Counted from the stretch's first letter, positions 35,006-49,069 are shown. The stretch: DNA of 64,000 nt from Aralia elata (GCA_034770075.1 CM068384.1:35213365-35277364), one strand, 5' to 3'. Numbers and translations: made by a program. The notes: generated from the letters alone by a model not told the origin.

Positions 35006-38000
35006 TTACTCAAACAACTGGGGGTAATTCGCTCTCATCTTCTCTTCGAGTTCCCATGTGGCTTCTTCCACCGCGTGATTCCTTCAGAGAACTTTAACAG
35101 AATGAATGGTTTTATTCCTCAGCGTTTGCTCCTTCCTATCAAGTATCTGGACAGGAATCTGCTCGTACGATAAGTCCTTCTCGACTTGAATTGGCTCATA
35201 GGAAATGACATGCTTGTAATCTGGCTTATACGGACGCAACACTGATACATGAAACACGTTGTGAATGTGCTCAAGCTCAGGAGGTAATGCTACCTCGTAC
35301 GCCACTTCGCCTATTATCCTTAATATTTCAAAAGGTCCTATGAATCTAGGGCTCAGCTTACCCTTCTTCCCAAAACGGATCTTCCCTTTCCAGGGAGATA
35401 CCTTCAGGAACACATAACTACCAACTTCAAAGTCTCGCTTTTGACGATGCAAGTCAGCATACTTCTTCTGACGATCCTGGGCAGCTACTAACCGCTGTCT
35501 TATTACTTTAATGATTTCCACGGTTTGTTGTACCAATTCTGGTCCCAACAATCTCCGTTCACCAACTTCATCCCAACACAACGGCGTTCGACACTTCCTC
35601 CCATATAACGCTTCGTACGGTGGCATACCGATGCTAGCGTGATAACTATTGTTGTAAGCGAACTCTACCAAGGGCAAATGATCGTCCCAGCTGCCACCTA
35701 AGTCCATCACAACTGCCCGGAGCATATCCTCTAAGGTTTGAATTGTTCGCTCACTCTGACCATCAGTCTGAGGATGATACGCCGTACTCATTCTCAACTG
35801 TGTTCCCATTCTTTCCTGCAGACTTCTCCAAAAATTTGACGTGAAGCGCGGATCTCTGTCAGACACAATAGATACTGGCACTCCATGTCGCGATACTATC
35901 TCTTTCACATAAAGTTTCGCCAACTGTTCCAATTTGTACCTGATCTTGATCGGTAGAAAGTGGGCAGACTTGGTCAAACGATCTACGATCACCCAGATGG
36001 CGTCTAGACCCTTTTGTGTTGTCGGGAGTCCTACCACAAAATCCATAGTGATGTGCTCCCACTTCCACTCGGGAATCTCTAAGGGTTGCAACAATCCGCT
36101 CGGCCGTTGGTGCTCTGCCTTGACCCTCTGACAAGTTAAACACCGGTTGACGAATTCTGCAACTTCCCCTTTCAAATGCGGCCACCAATAATGTTGACGA
36201 AGATCTTGATACATCTTGGTGCTACCCGGATGTACCGAAAATCTTGTATTATGGGCCTCTTGCAATATTTCTTCCCTTAAGTCTGGTACATAGGGTATCC
36301 AGATCCTTCCCTCGAACCTCAGCAGACCTGTGCTGTCAACCTTGAACTTCAACGTCTTTCCTTCCGATAGTTGCTTCTTAATGCCAATGCATTCTTCATC
36401 AAATTCTTGAGCCTCCTTTATCTTATCCAGTAGAGTCGGACCCACTGTCACGGTGAACAATTTTTCGTCCGTCTCCATTGGATACTTAACCTCCAGTTCC
36501 AGGCGTCCAAAGTCCTTTATCAGCTCTGCCTGAGTTGTAAGCCTCATCAATTTCTCTCTGCCTTTCCTACTCAGGGCATCCGCTACTACATTTGCTTTGC
36601 CTGGATGATACAGAATCTCACAATCGTAATCCTTGATTAATTCTAACCATCGGCGCTGCCTCATATTCAGCTCCTTCTGAGTGAAGATATATTTCAGACT
36701 TTTGTGATCTGTATATATCTCGCACCTCTCTCCATATAAGTAGTGCCTCCAAATCTTCAAGGCGAACACTACTGCTGCTAACTCCAGATCATGAGTCGGG
36801 TATCCCTTCTCATAGTCCTTCAACTGGCGTGAAGCGTACGCAATGACCCTGCCGTGCTGCATTAGTACACAACCAAGGCCCTTGTGTGACGCATCACTGT
36901 ATACTACAAAACCTCCAGTGTCGTCCGGTAATGCCAACACTGGTGCTTGGCTAAGTCTCTTCTTCAACTCCAAGAAACTCTCCTCGCACTTCTCTGTCCA
37001 AACGAACTTTACCGTCTTTCTAGTTAGATTAGTCAACGGTGATGCTATCTTCGAAAATCCTGGATGAATCTCCGATAGTATCCCGCTAACCCTAGGAAAC
37101 TTCTGATCTCCGTTGGTGTCTTTGGCTGCTCCCAGTTGATAATGGCTTCCACCTTTGCTGGGTCTACCGAAACACCACTACTGTCAATGACGTGTCCAAG
37201 AAACTGCACCCTCTGCAACCAAAATTCACACTTCGAAAACTTTGCGTACAGTTTCTCCCTTCTTAATGCCTCCAGGGCAATCCTTAGATGTTCAGCATGT
37301 TCTTCCTCTGACACTGAATACACCAAGATATCATTGATGAATACTACCACGAACTTGTCCAAATACTGCTTGAACACTCTGTTCATCATATCCATGAATG
37401 CCGCTGGTGCATTTGTCAGGCCAAATGACATAACCAGAAACTCGAAATGTCCATAACGAGTTCTGAATGCCGTCTTCGGGATATCCTCCTGTCTCACCCT
37501 TAGTTGATGATAGCCCGTCCTTAAATCGATCTTCGAAAAGTATTTCGCCCCCTTGAGTTGATCAAACAGATCGTCTATCCTGGGCAGCGGATACCTATTC
37601 TTAATCGTAACTTTGTTCAACTCACGGTAGTCGATACAAAGCCTCATCGAGCCATCCTTCTTCTTTACGAACAGAACTGGCGCTCCCCATGGTGACACGC
37701 TTGGCCTGATTTAACCCCTGTCTAACAGTTCCTGCAGTTGAACCATCAGTTCTTTCATCTCTACTGGTGCCATTCGGTAAGGCGCCTTAGATATCAGTGT
37801 CGTTCCAGGTACCAAGTCGATTACAAATTCTATCTCCCTATCCGGTGGCAGTCCCGGAAGTTCATCTGGGAAGACATCAGCGAATTCCCTCACCACGGGT
37901 ATCTGACTCAGTTCACCCTCGACCCGTCGAGTATCTACCACGTGAGCCAAATAACCTATACAACCCTTCTTAAGCAATCTTTTCGCTTGCATCATCGTCA

Positions 38001-39525
38001 GACAACAAGATTGTCTCGGCGATTTACTACCATAGAACACCACATTCGACTTACCCGGAGTCTGTAGGTGTATGCACTTCTTCTTACAGTCAATGACCCC
38101 CCCGTGGCTCGCTAACCAATCCATTCCAAGGATTACATCGAATTCTCCAAGACGAATCGGCAACAAGTCCACGTTAAGCTTAAACCCTCTCACATCAGCA
38201 CAACAATTCTTATAAATGTAGTTTACGGGGATAATCTCTTTGTTCGCTACTTCTACATTCATCGGGTGTTCTAACAGTTCACTAGGCAAATTAAATCTTT
38301 GAGCAAATTCATCAGAAACAAAAGAACATGAAGCACCCGAATCAAATAGCACATAGGCATCTATGTTGTTGATTGGAATAATACCTGACACCACCTCTCT
38401 GGATGCCACAGCATCTTGTACTGTCATGTTAAAGGTCCTTGATGTTGGCTTATTTGGCTGGGCTGGTCCTCCACTGGTTGCCCTCGAGTTGTTGCCCCTA
38501 TTGCCGTTTCCGCCATCCATGTTTCTCTTTCGGGGACATTCCTTGCTCCGATGTCCTATCTCTCCACAATTGAAGCAACCTCCCTTCTTCGCCTTAGGAC
38601 AATTGGGCGAGATATGCCCTTCTTGTCCACAGGTATAACAGACCATCTTTCCCTTCATGCACTCTCCCGAGTGACCCTTTCCGCACTTCCCACATACCGG
38701 CCTTTTCTGTTGTATGCTCCCTTGCTGAATTTCAGAATTGCTACCCCCACTTCTCCATTGACGCTTTCTGTTGTTGCTGCCACCACCGCCAACATTTGCA
38801 TTCCCTCCTTCTACCTTCTTCTTGTTCCTTTCTCGATTATATTTCAAAACCGCTTCACTCCCACCTTCAGCAATGAGAGCTTTCTCCAACAAGGTTGAGA
38901 ACGATGTAATTTGCAAAACTGCTACCTTGCTATGGATCCACGACTTTAGTCCATTCTCGAATCTCCTGGCCTTCCTCACCTCAGTGTCCACCTGATGTGG
39001 GGCGAATCTAGCCAATTCATTGAATTTTGCAGCGTACTCTGACACTGACAAATTTTCTTGCTTCAATTCCAAAAACTTGATTTCCATTTTCGCCTGCGTA
39101 CTCTCGGGAAAGTAATTCTCGAAAAACAATGTCTTGAATGCTTCCCACGCCACGACTCCAGTTCCAGCTTTGTTCTGATTGGCTTCCCACCAGAAGTTAG
39201 CCTCACCTTTCATTAGATAGGTAGCAAAAACTGTCTTCTGCTCCTCAGGGACTCTAGCAATGACAAAGGCCTTTTCAATCTCCTTTATCCACAACTGGGC
39301 CTCTATCGGGTTCGCTGTTCCTCTAAACTCCGGAGGCCCTACTGCCTTGAAGTCTTTAAAATTGGCTAAGTGGTTGCCCGTCTGGTTGCCTGCGGTAGTC
39401 GTTTGATTCCGCAGAGCTTCGGCCATCATGTTGATAAAGTCTTGCATTGGGTTTGTTTGAGTTCCCTCTGCATTATTAACCGACTCTTCGACCCCTTGGT
39501 TTCGTAGGATTCGTCTGGGCGGCAT
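35006..39525 (-). pseudogene. gag-pol: Unit 2 gag-pol polyprotein, broken
   Basis: Full domain order as in unit 1, and all three knuckles are in frame. Breaks: Tyr-to-stop (TAA) at 37711-37713 just before the RT domain (after LLDRG); a 1-bp deletion near 37055 between RT and RNase H (FIQDF then frameshift); and Trp-to-stop (TGA) at 35084-35086 in KVLWRNH, truncating the chromodomain-like tail by about 28 residues. That last stop is shared with unit 3. The stretch from 37036 to 35084 is an open frame of 650 codons covering RNase H and integrase, with HHCC and D-D-E residues present. The RT box is FIND (Asn at 37333-37335). Start at MPPRR (39525), or five codons upstream. Confidence 0.9.
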
Positions 39526-40044
39526 TATCTGTTTAAGCAAACCCTAACACGTTACTCGGGCTTCCTTAAAACATAAGTATTCAGTATGTAATACAATAAT
39601 CATATGACTCTTGTGTGGGAGTTTTAGATTACCCAACCTCGGAAATTCTACTTTTACCCGATTAGTGATTTAAGTTGCTAAAATACCGATTCAGTTTTAC
39701 TGAATTAACCTAATCATTGCATCAATGGTATATCAAGTAAAATTCTCAAACACATACCATAATAATGCATCTATATTCATATACCGACTTAAGCGTCTTA
39801 CACGCTCATCATAGGCATATTGCCATAATTGCTACCATCCCATTTAATATAACAAAAGGTGGGATTCACTTAAACCATTCTTTCCTACCTACATAATTGG
39901 GAGGTACATCCTACATACGAACTACCTCGCACCTGCTGAGGTTAATACAAACTCTAGTAATTCAAATGGTAGTACCAATAACACTGCTCAAGGCATAACT
40001 GCCCACCTCCAACTATCCTCTAAGGGACACAAGGTGAATACAAT

Positions 40045-40407
40045 TTAACGCTTGCTCCCGCTACTGGAGGGCAGATCCATCCATCTGGCGTCGAACTGCA
40101 TCCAGACAATGTCTAAGGCTCGCTCCAAATCAACTATCTTCGCATCCTTAGCCTTTACCTCATCCTTCAATTGTCCTAACTGCAGCTCCCTTAGCAGCAG
40201 CCTCCCTCGCAACTCGGCTAACTCAGCCTGGGCCTGGTAAGCAGCGTCCTTGTACTGCTGTTCAGAAATCTGGTGGATGTGGTTCTGCGCCTCTAATTGT
40301 TTAGCCCTAACCTCTAGCTCGGCGTTCCTTGCCAGCAAATCTCCTATCACATCAGGCTCTATGGGCTCCTGGTTCACTGGACAGCTATCCTGACTCTCGT
40401 CCGACAT
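40045..40407 (-). CDS. Unit 2 small upstream ORF, coiled-coil protein
   Basis: 120 codons starting MSDESQDSC. It differs from the unit 1 copy at only two residues that I can see (Glu for Lys in NAELEV, Gln for His in LEAQNH). It is uninterrupted and has the same heptad-rich composition and position between primer site and gag. Function unknown; see unit 1. Confidence 0.6.
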   Translation of the reverse strand: MSDESQDSCPVNQEPIEPDVIGDLLARNAELEVRAKQLEAQNHIHQISEQQYKDAAYQAQAELAELRGRLLLRELQLGQLKDEVKAKDAKIVDLERALDIVWMQFDARWMDLPSSSGSKR

Positions 40408-40598
40408 CCTACAATACGCCACACCATAAACAACATCAGTACCACAATAAAATATATTCATTGATAAAATGAAATGATATTTTATTCGGTACAACTAGAA
40501 CTCGATGAATCTCCCCGACCCATCACCTACATACTCTATGTGAGTTTTCTACTAAGGTCATATCCTAGGTTTCTTGTTCCTAACGTTTATAACCTACA

Positions 40599-40610
40599 GC
40601 TTTGATACCA
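40599..40610 (-). other. Primer-binding site, unit 2 (iMet type)
   Basis: TGGTATCAAAGC on the minus strand, three bases from LTR C. Confidence 0.8.
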
Positions 40611-40739
40611 ACCTGTGACGCCCCCAAATCCGGGTTTCCTAACCTCGAATTCGGTGCTCACGATACTCAACGACAAACATACTTTTTAACTAAAAGCGGA
40701 ATAATAAACATACATTGTTTATTGAAATAATAATAAAGT

Positions 40740-40772
40740 CTTACAATCTTGGTCCGCTTACAATCTTGGTCC
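40740..40772. repeat. 17-bp tandem duplication private to LTR C
   Basis: CTTACAATCTTGGTCC occurs at 40740-40755 and again at 40757-40772, separated by one G. LTRs A, B and D have one copy, so the duplication arose after LTR C became a separate copy. Confidence 0.9.
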
Positions 40773-43519
40773 CAAGTTTCTTTAACCTTAACATAAAACG
40801 TACCCTTAATACAAATAAAGGTTCACTTAATCAAACAACATTCAAAAATAACTAGTACATAGGCACTATCGGGCATCTATTCTTGCACCTTCCCTTTTCC
40901 TTTGTCTCCTCTAGAAGTTTCTGCCTTAGCTGAAATGAAGATCATGATATAGCAAGGGTAAGCAACTAATTTGCTTAGCAAGTATATACACAAAGGAGAT
41001 ATATCATGATAGAAGGAAGTTTCGCTTTCAATGTTCAACAACAGTATAAGAGTGTGAAGGAACATGAATTAGTAAACAACAGTTGAATATCCGAATAATT
41101 GAATGACAATTACTGAGTGGTTTGAAATAACCAAGGACGTTTTCCAAGGTTCTCAGCATGTAAGCTGGACCTCTTAAAAGTTTTGGTAATCGAGGGGATC
41201 AGCCTCTCATACCCCGTGATTTATGCATAAACACTTAATAACCAGCATTGATATCATGCCTTAAACAAGTTTATCCTTTTCTCAGCCAAGAGTTCTTACC
41301 ATAGCAATTTAATAAGAACAGCTTTTAAAATACCATTGTCTTAACCAATTTAGACATGCTGGATCTAGCTGATACAAATAACATAGATCTATCTCATAAA
41401 CAATTCATGCTTGAAAGAACTTTAATTAAATTTACAGTTCAATCATAATAGGATAGGAATTCAATTGCACAATGTGCGAATCTCAATAATCAGTATAGAT
41501 GTGAATAATTGACAATAATTATTCACTAACATGCTTCGAAAATAATAACTCGAGTTTGAGTTAGGGAACTTGCAATAATGTAAGAAGTTTAGGGTTAGGA
41601 ACTTGCCTGTATGCTCAGCTACAAATAATTTCAGCTTTAACTATTTGGCCTTGAAGAACCTAACATAGATAATGTCGGTCTATCAATTAGTACTGCGTAG
41701 TTGTACGCCGATACGCTTACTTATGCTATTTATTTAACCATTAAACAATTCACATAGCACACAGTAAGTAACTATAGTAAATTTTATAAGGCACCTAATT
41801 GATTTTTAGGTTGATGGTCTAATTAATTAGCCATGTATCCCTTAAGTAATAAACACTTATTAATCCCTTAAACAATTAATTATAATGGTTTAATTAATTA
41901 ACATTACTTTTTCTTAATTAATATTCATTTATTAAACCCTTAAACAATTAATTATAATTGTTTAATTAATGAGTTATTTAAACTCTCTCTCTCTCTCTAT
42001 TTTATTAACTCTATCTTCATTTAATAGTAATTAATTAATTATCTTCAGTTATTAATAATAGTAATTAATAACTAATTATATTCACTTATTATTCAAATAT
42101 TAATTAAATAATAATCGAATTATAAATTTTAATTGTCTTTAATTATTATTTAAGATTAAATAATAATTAATTAGGTTTGTTTATTATTTAAAATAAATAA
42201 TTAATTAGTAAATATGAATTATCTTTAGTTATTATTTAATAATAAATAATAAACTAATTAGATTTATTTATTATTAAAGGTTATTCAAATAATAATTAAT
42301 TAACAAGTATGAACTATCTTTAGCTATTATTTAATAATAACTAACTAGGTTTATTCATTACTCAATAATAAACAATTATTTTATTAACTTATTCATATTT
42401 AATTATTATTTAATATTAATAATAATTAAATATTTGTTGTCTTTATTTATCACTTACTGACAAATAATTAAATTATTAACTTAATTCCTACTTGATTATT
42501 ATTTAATAGTAATTAAGCAATAATCAACTTTATTTATTATCTAAGGATAAATAATAAAATAATTAATCTATTAATTTTATCCATACTTGGTTATTATTTA
42601 ATAGTAGTTGATCAATAATCAAATATTTATTAGCTTTATTTATTATTTAAGGATAATAAATAATTAAATTATTAACTTTATTTATATTTAAATATTAAAT
42701 ATTTACTGACTTTATTTATTATCTATTGAAAAATAATAAATAATTAATTTATTAATTTTTATTTTGTTAGTTATCATAACCAGTTAACAAGAGCATTATT
42801 ATCTTAATCTAGTTACCCATTAAGCAAGCTAATACTAGCATAGTTGGTTAACAATTTGACAACAATTAGGCTCCATTCGCTAATTATTTTTGTTTAAATA
42901 ACCCGATGGATTACAAAACCCATTTGAAAAACAACTACATTATTGCCTAATACCACTGATGATCATAATCATCCATAGCATCACACAGTCCCTGCAATTT
43001 TCATATTCAAGCCAACTGACAGTTGTTCATCATCCAGTAATTCCATTTCCCAATCAACAACCACAGATTTTAACATAAATTCAACACCAAACGTTTTAAA
43101 TCCAAACAATGTAATACAATACATTAATACAGTGTACAATACAGTCTTGTAAACCCAGCAGGAACAACCTAACACAGTAATCACACTAATATCCAGATTT
43201 TCTTAATCATAATGAACCAACACGTTGATATCACCATACTAGATTTCTAAACCAAACAAAATTATCACAATCCAATACCAACACAATCGGCAATATCAAT
43301 CCATTTACAGAAAAAGAATCTACATAAAACCTAACACCAAACTATCACAGTGGTTAATTAAACCCATTGTTATACCTTTAGTCCGATCGAACCTCTGTTC
43401 TTCTTCTCCTAATTCACCGCCGGCGACTGACTCCCCTGGCTCTCTCTCTCTGTGACGATTTCTTTTCTAATTTGAAATAAAATTCTAGCAGCTTTCCATT
43501 AGGGTTTGTGAATATATCA

Positions 43520-43526
43520 ATTTATA
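43520..43526 (-). promoter_or_regulatory. Putative LTR C TATA box
   Basis: TATAAAT, equivalent position, reading towards unit 2. Confidence 0.45.
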
Positions 43527-44501
43527 GTAGCGATTTTACCCAAATTGGTTTGGGTATTACCTAACTTGGCCGGTTAGGGACTGACGGTAGGAGAGAGTAG
43601 GCGCCCGACCGATCCCATCAAGCCCACTGAAACCGCCGGCCGGCCCTTGAGCCGTGTGTACCCTCCTGTCACGTCGCCGCGCGCTTGAACCCTTTGGTCC
43701 ATTGATGGCCGCTCGGTTGCTCACGTCGGTTCCCCGCTTAGCCCGCTGGTCTCCCTCACGCCGTCGGTCGACTCGCTGTCGTCGCCGGCGCCTTTCTCCC
43801 GTCTCCCATCTTTGACTGATGGATTGATTTGGGTTGTGGGTTTTCCCCTTTTTCTCTGGCTCGGTTAATCGAGATTGTGAACTCGTTGCTCGACTGAACT
43901 TCCCAAATTGGTATGTCAGTTGGGTTTTTCCCCAAATTGATATGCCAATTGGGCTTTCCCCAAATTTCCTAGCAACCGACCCAACGTCTATAGTCCAACC
44001 CGGCCGGTAAAAAGGAATGGGCTCATCCTATTTAATTTAATTCTTAAGGACTTGCAAGCCCATTTGGTTCGGCCCATAGGAAAATAAAAGGGAAATTGGG
44101 CTCCAATAAAATTTGGGTCCAATAAAAGAAATGACCCAATTAATTTAGCCACCTTGTATTTCTATTAATTTAAATTAAATACTTAACCAATTAACTATAT
44201 ATAAAAAAAAATATTTATTTTAACCATAATTCTTTATTCGAATTTTAATCCGATAATGATAAAGTTATTTATTTATTAATTTCTTCCCAATTCTCTTGCA
44301 ATTAAATTATTAGGGTTAACCCATTAATTTATTAAAACTCTCAGTGAGTCCCTTTAATGCACAGAAATTTATTGGACCACGTATTTATATAATTAGATAA
44401 TAATACCCACACGGATCCAATTAAATTCGTAAAGTTAAATAAAACGAATTTCATATATTAAAATAATTCAATACAATGTTTAAAAATTCCTGGACATTAC
44501 A

Positions 44502-44515
44502 TCCTCTCCCCCTTA
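44502..44515 (-). other. Polypurine tract, unit 3
   Basis: TAAGGGGGAGAGGA on the minus strand, adjacent to LTR C. Confidence 0.8.
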
Positions 44516-44548
44516 TAAAAATTCCGTCCTCGGAATTTCGATCTAAGG

Positions 44549-47500
44549 TTATTCAAACAACTGGGGGTAATTCGCTCTCATCTTCTCTTCGAGTTCCCAT
44601 GTGGCTTCTTCCACCGCGTGATTCCTTCAGAGAACTTTAACAGAATGAATGGTTTTATTCCTCAGCGTTTGCTCCTTCCTATCAAGTATCTGGACAGGAA
44701 TCTCCTCGTACGATAAGTCCTTCTCGACTTGAATTGGCTCATAGGAAATGACATGCTTGTAATCTGGCTTATACGGACGCAACACTGATACATGAAACAC
44801 GTTGTGAATGTGCTCAAGCTCAGGAGGTAATGCTACCTCGTACGCCACTTCGCCTATTCTCCTTAATATTTCAAAAGGTCCTATGAATCTAGGGCTCAGC
44901 TTGCCCTTCTTCCCAAAACGGATCTTCCCTTTCCAGGGAGATACCTTCAGGAACACATAACTACCAACTTCAAAGTCTCGCTTTTGACGATGCAAGTCGG
45001 CATACTTCTTCTGACGATCCTGGGCAGCTACTAACCGCTGTCTTATTACTTTAATGATTTCCACGGTTTGTTGTACCAATTCTGTTCCCAACAATCTCCG
45101 TTCACCAACTTCATCCCAACACAACGGCGTTCGACACTTCCTCCCATATAACGCTTCGTACGGTGGCATACCGATGCTAGCGTGATAACTATTGTTGTAA
45201 GCGAACTCTACCAAGGGCAAATGATCGTCCCAGCTGCCACCTAAGTTCATCACAACTGCCCGGAGCATATCCTCTAAGGTTTGAATTGTTCGCTCACTCT
45301 GACCATCAGTCTGAGGATGATACGCCGTACTCATTCTCAACTGTGTTCCCATTCTTTCCTGCAGACTTCTCCAAAAATTTGACGTGAAGCGCGGATCTCT
45401 GTCAGACACAATAGATACTGGCACTCCATGTCGCGATACTATCTCTTTCACATAAAGTTTCGCCAACTGTTCCAATTTGTACCTGATCTTGATCGGTAGA
45501 AAGTGGGCAGACTTGGTCAAACGATCTACGATCACCCAGATGGCGTCTAGACCCTTTTGTGTTGTCGGGAGTCCTACCACAAAATCCATAGTGATGTGCT
45601 CCCACTTCCACTCGGGAATCTCTAAGGGTTGCAATAATCCGCTCGGCCGTTGGTGCTCTGCCTTGACCCTCTGACAAGTTAAACACCGGTTGACGAATTC
45701 TGCAACTTCCCCTTTCAAATGCGGCCACCAATAATGTTGACGAAGATCTTGATACATCTTGGTGCTACCCGGATGTACCGAAAATCTTGTATTATGGGCC
45801 TCTTGCAATATTTCTTCCCTTAAGTCTGGTACATAGGGTATCCAGATCCTTCCCTCGAACCTCAGCAGACCTGTGCTGTCAACCTTGAACTTCAACGTCT
45901 TTCCTTCCGATAGTTGCTTCTTAATGCCAATGCATTCTTCATCAAATTCTTGAGCCTCCTTTATCTTATCCAGTAGAGTCGGACCCACTGTCACGGTGAA
46001 CAATTTTTCGTCCGTCTCCATTGGATACTTAACCTCCAGTTCCAGGCGTCCAAAGTCCTTTATCAGCTCTGCCTGAGTTGTAAGCCTCATCAATTTCTCT
46101 CTGCCTTTCCTACTCAGGGCATCCACTACTACATTTGCTTTGCCTGGATGATACAGAATCTCACAATCGTAATCCTTGATTAATTCTAACCATCGGCGCT
46201 GCCTCATATTCAGCTCCTTCTGAGTGAAGATATATTTCAGACTTTTGTGATCTGTATATATCTCGCACCTCTCTCCATATAAGTAGTGCCTCCAAATCTT
46301 CAAGGCGAACACTACTGCTGCTAACTCCAGATCATGAGTCGGGTATCCCTTCTCATAGTCCTTCAACTGGCGTGAAGCGTACGCAATGACCCTGCCGTGC
46401 TGCATTAGTACACAACCAAGGCCCTTGTGTGACGCATCACTGTATACTACAAAACCTCCAGTGTCGTCCGGTAATGCCAACACTGGTGCTTGGCTAAGTC
46501 TCTTCTTCAACTCCAAGAAACTCTCCTCGCACTTCTCTGTCCAAACGAACTTTACCGTCTTTCTAGTTAGATTAGTCAACGGTGATGCTATCTTCGAAAA
46601 ATCCTGGATGAATCTCCGATAGTATCCCGCTAACCCTAGGAAACTTCTGATCTCCGTTGGTGTCTTTGGCTGCTCCCAGTTGATAATGGCTTCCACCTTT
46701 GCTGGGTCTACCGAAACACCACTACTGTCAATGACGTGTCCAAGAAACTGCACCCTCTGCAACCAAAATTCACACTTCGAAAACTTTGCGTACAGTTTCT
46801 CCCTTCTTAATGCCTCCAGGGCAATCCTTAGATGTTCAGCATGTTCTTCCTCTGACACTGAATACACCAAGATATCATTGATGAATACTACCACGAACTT
46901 GTCCAAATACTGCTTGAACACTCTGTTCATCATATCCATGAATGCCGCTGGTGCATTTGTCAGGCCAAATGACATAACCAGAAACTCGAAATGTCCATAA
47001 CGAGTTCTGAATGCCGTCTTCGGGATATCCTCCTGTCTCACCCTTAGTTGATGATAGCCCGTCCTTAAATCGATCTTCGAAAAGTATTTCGCCCCCTTGA
47101 GTTGATCAAACAGATCGTCTATCCTGGGCAGCGGATACCTATTCTTAATCGTAACTTTGTTCAACTCACGGTAGTCGATACAAAGCCTCATCGAGCCATC
47201 CTTCTTCTTTACGAACAGAACTGGCGCTCCCCATGGTGACACGCTTGGCCTGATATAACCCCTGTCTAACAGTTCCTGCAGTTGAACCATCAGTTCTTTC
47301 ATCTCTACTGGTGCCATTCGGTAAGGCGCCTTAGATATCAGTGTCGTTCCCGGTACCAAGTCGATTACAAATTCTATCTCCCTATCCGGTGGCAGTCCCG
47401 GAAGTTCATCTGGGAAGACATCAGCGAATTCCCTCACCACGGGTATCTGACTCAGTTCACCCTCGACCCGTCGAGTATCTACCACGTGAGCCAAATAACC

Positions 47501-49069
47501 TATACAACCCTTCTTAAGCAATCTTTTCGCTTGCATCATCGTCAGACAACAAGATTGTCTCGGCGATTTACTACCATAGAACACCACATTCGACTTACCC
47601 GGAGTCTGTAGGTGTATGCACTTCTTCTTACAGTCAATGACCCCCCCGTGGCTCGCTAACCAATCCATTCCAAGGATTACATCGAATTCTCCAAGACGAA
47701 TCGGCAACAAGTCCACGTTAAGCTTAAACCCTCTCACATCAGCACAACAATTCTTATAAATGTAGTTTACGGGGATAATCTCTTTGTTCGCTACTTCTAC
47801 ATTCATCGGGTGTTCTAACAGTTCACTGGGCAAATTAAATCTTTGAGCAAATTCATCAGAAACAAAAGAACATGAAGCACCCGAATCAAATAGCACATAG
47901 GCATCTATGTTGTTGATTGGAATAATACCTGACACTACCTCTCTGGATGCCACAGCATCTTGTACTGTCATGTTAAAGGTCCTTGATGTTGGCTTATTTG
48001 GCTGGGCTGGTCCTCCACTGGTTGCCCTCGAGTTGTTGCCCCTATTGCCGTTTCCGCCATCCATGTTTCTCTTTCGGGGACATTCCTTGCTCCGATGTCC
48101 TATCTCTCCACAATTGAAGCAACCTCCCTTCTTCGCCTTAGGACAATTGGGCGAGATATGCCCTTCTTGTCCACAGGTATAACAGACCATCTTTCCCTTC
48201 ATGCACTCTCCCGAGTGACCCTTTCCGCACTTCCCACATACCGGCCTTTTCTGTTGTATGCTCCCTTGCTGAATTTCAGAATTGCTACCCCCACTTCTCC
48301 ATTGACGCTTTCTGTTGTTGCTGCCACCACCGCCAACATTTGCATTCCCTCCTTCTACCTTCTTCTTGTTCCTTTCTCGATTATATTTCAAAACCGCTTC
48401 ACTCCCACCTTCAGCAATGAGAGCTTTCTCCAACAAGGTTGAGAACGATGTAATTTGCAAAACTGCTACCTTGCTGTAGATCCACGACTTTAGTCCATTC
48501 TCGAATCTCCTGGCCTTCCTCACCTCAGTGTCCACCTGATGTGGGGCGAATCTAGCCAATTCATTGAATTTTGCAGCGTACTCTGACACTGACAAATTTT
48601 CTTGCTTCAATTCCAAAAACTTGATTTCCATTTTTGCCTGCGTACTCTCGGGAAATTAATTCTCGAAAAACAATGTCTTGAATGCTTCCCACGCCACGAC
48701 TCCAGTTCCAGCTTTGTTCTGATTGGCTTCCCACCAGAAGTTAGCCTCACCTTTCATTAGGTAGGTAGCAAAAACTGTCTTCTGCTCCTCAGCGACTCTA
48801 GCAATGACAAAGGCCTTTTCAATCTCCTTTATCCACAACTGGGCCTCTATCGGGTTCGTTGTTCCTCTAAACTCCGGAGGCCCTACTGCCTTGAAGTCTT
48901 TAAAATTGGCTAAGTGGTTGCCCGTCTGGTTGCCTGCGGTAGTCGTTTGATTCCGCAGAGCTTCGGCCATTATGTTGATAAAGTCTTGCATTGGGTTTGT
49001 TTGAGTTCCCTCTGCATTATTAACCGACTCTTCGACCCCTTGGTTTCGTAGGATTCGTCTGGGCGGCAT
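44549..49069 (-). pseudogene. gag-pol: Unit 3 gag-pol polyprotein, nearest to intact
   Basis: One frame of about 1,510 codons with two nonsense codons: TAA at 48656-48658 in gag (Tyr codon of ENYFPE) and TGA at 44627-44629 in the C-terminal KVLWRNH, shared with unit 2. Between them 1,334 codons are open. Approximate residues, counted from the upstream ATG at 49084: knuckles 282-295, 301-314 and 322-335; protease DSGA 400-403; RT palm with Asp in KIDLRTG near 672 and the FxDD box at 734-737; then RNase H (YSDASHKG), the integrase HHCC and D-D-E core (MDFVVG, VSDRDPRF, GQSERT), and a chromodomain-like tail. The FxDD box reads FIND (Asn codon 46877-46879), replacing a metal-binding Asp, so RT would probably be inactive even without the stops. 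Start taken at MPPRR (49069). Confidence 0.9.

Larger units (their letters stand above)
40614..44501 (-). repeat. LTR C (inner, shared by units 2 and 3)
   Basis: Complete and of the same inner haplotype as LTR B. A private 17-bp tandem duplication of CTTACAATCTTGGTCCG lies at 40740-40772, and a CT-repeat expansion near 41984-41998. It shares TTCGGCCCATAGG (44068) with LTR D, where A and B have TTCGGCCTATAGG. Confidence 0.9.

Noticed and set aside
35859..36188. Minus-strand 109-codon frame overlapping integrase in each unit
   Set aside because: Alternative-frame shadow of the integrase coding region, with no own motif.
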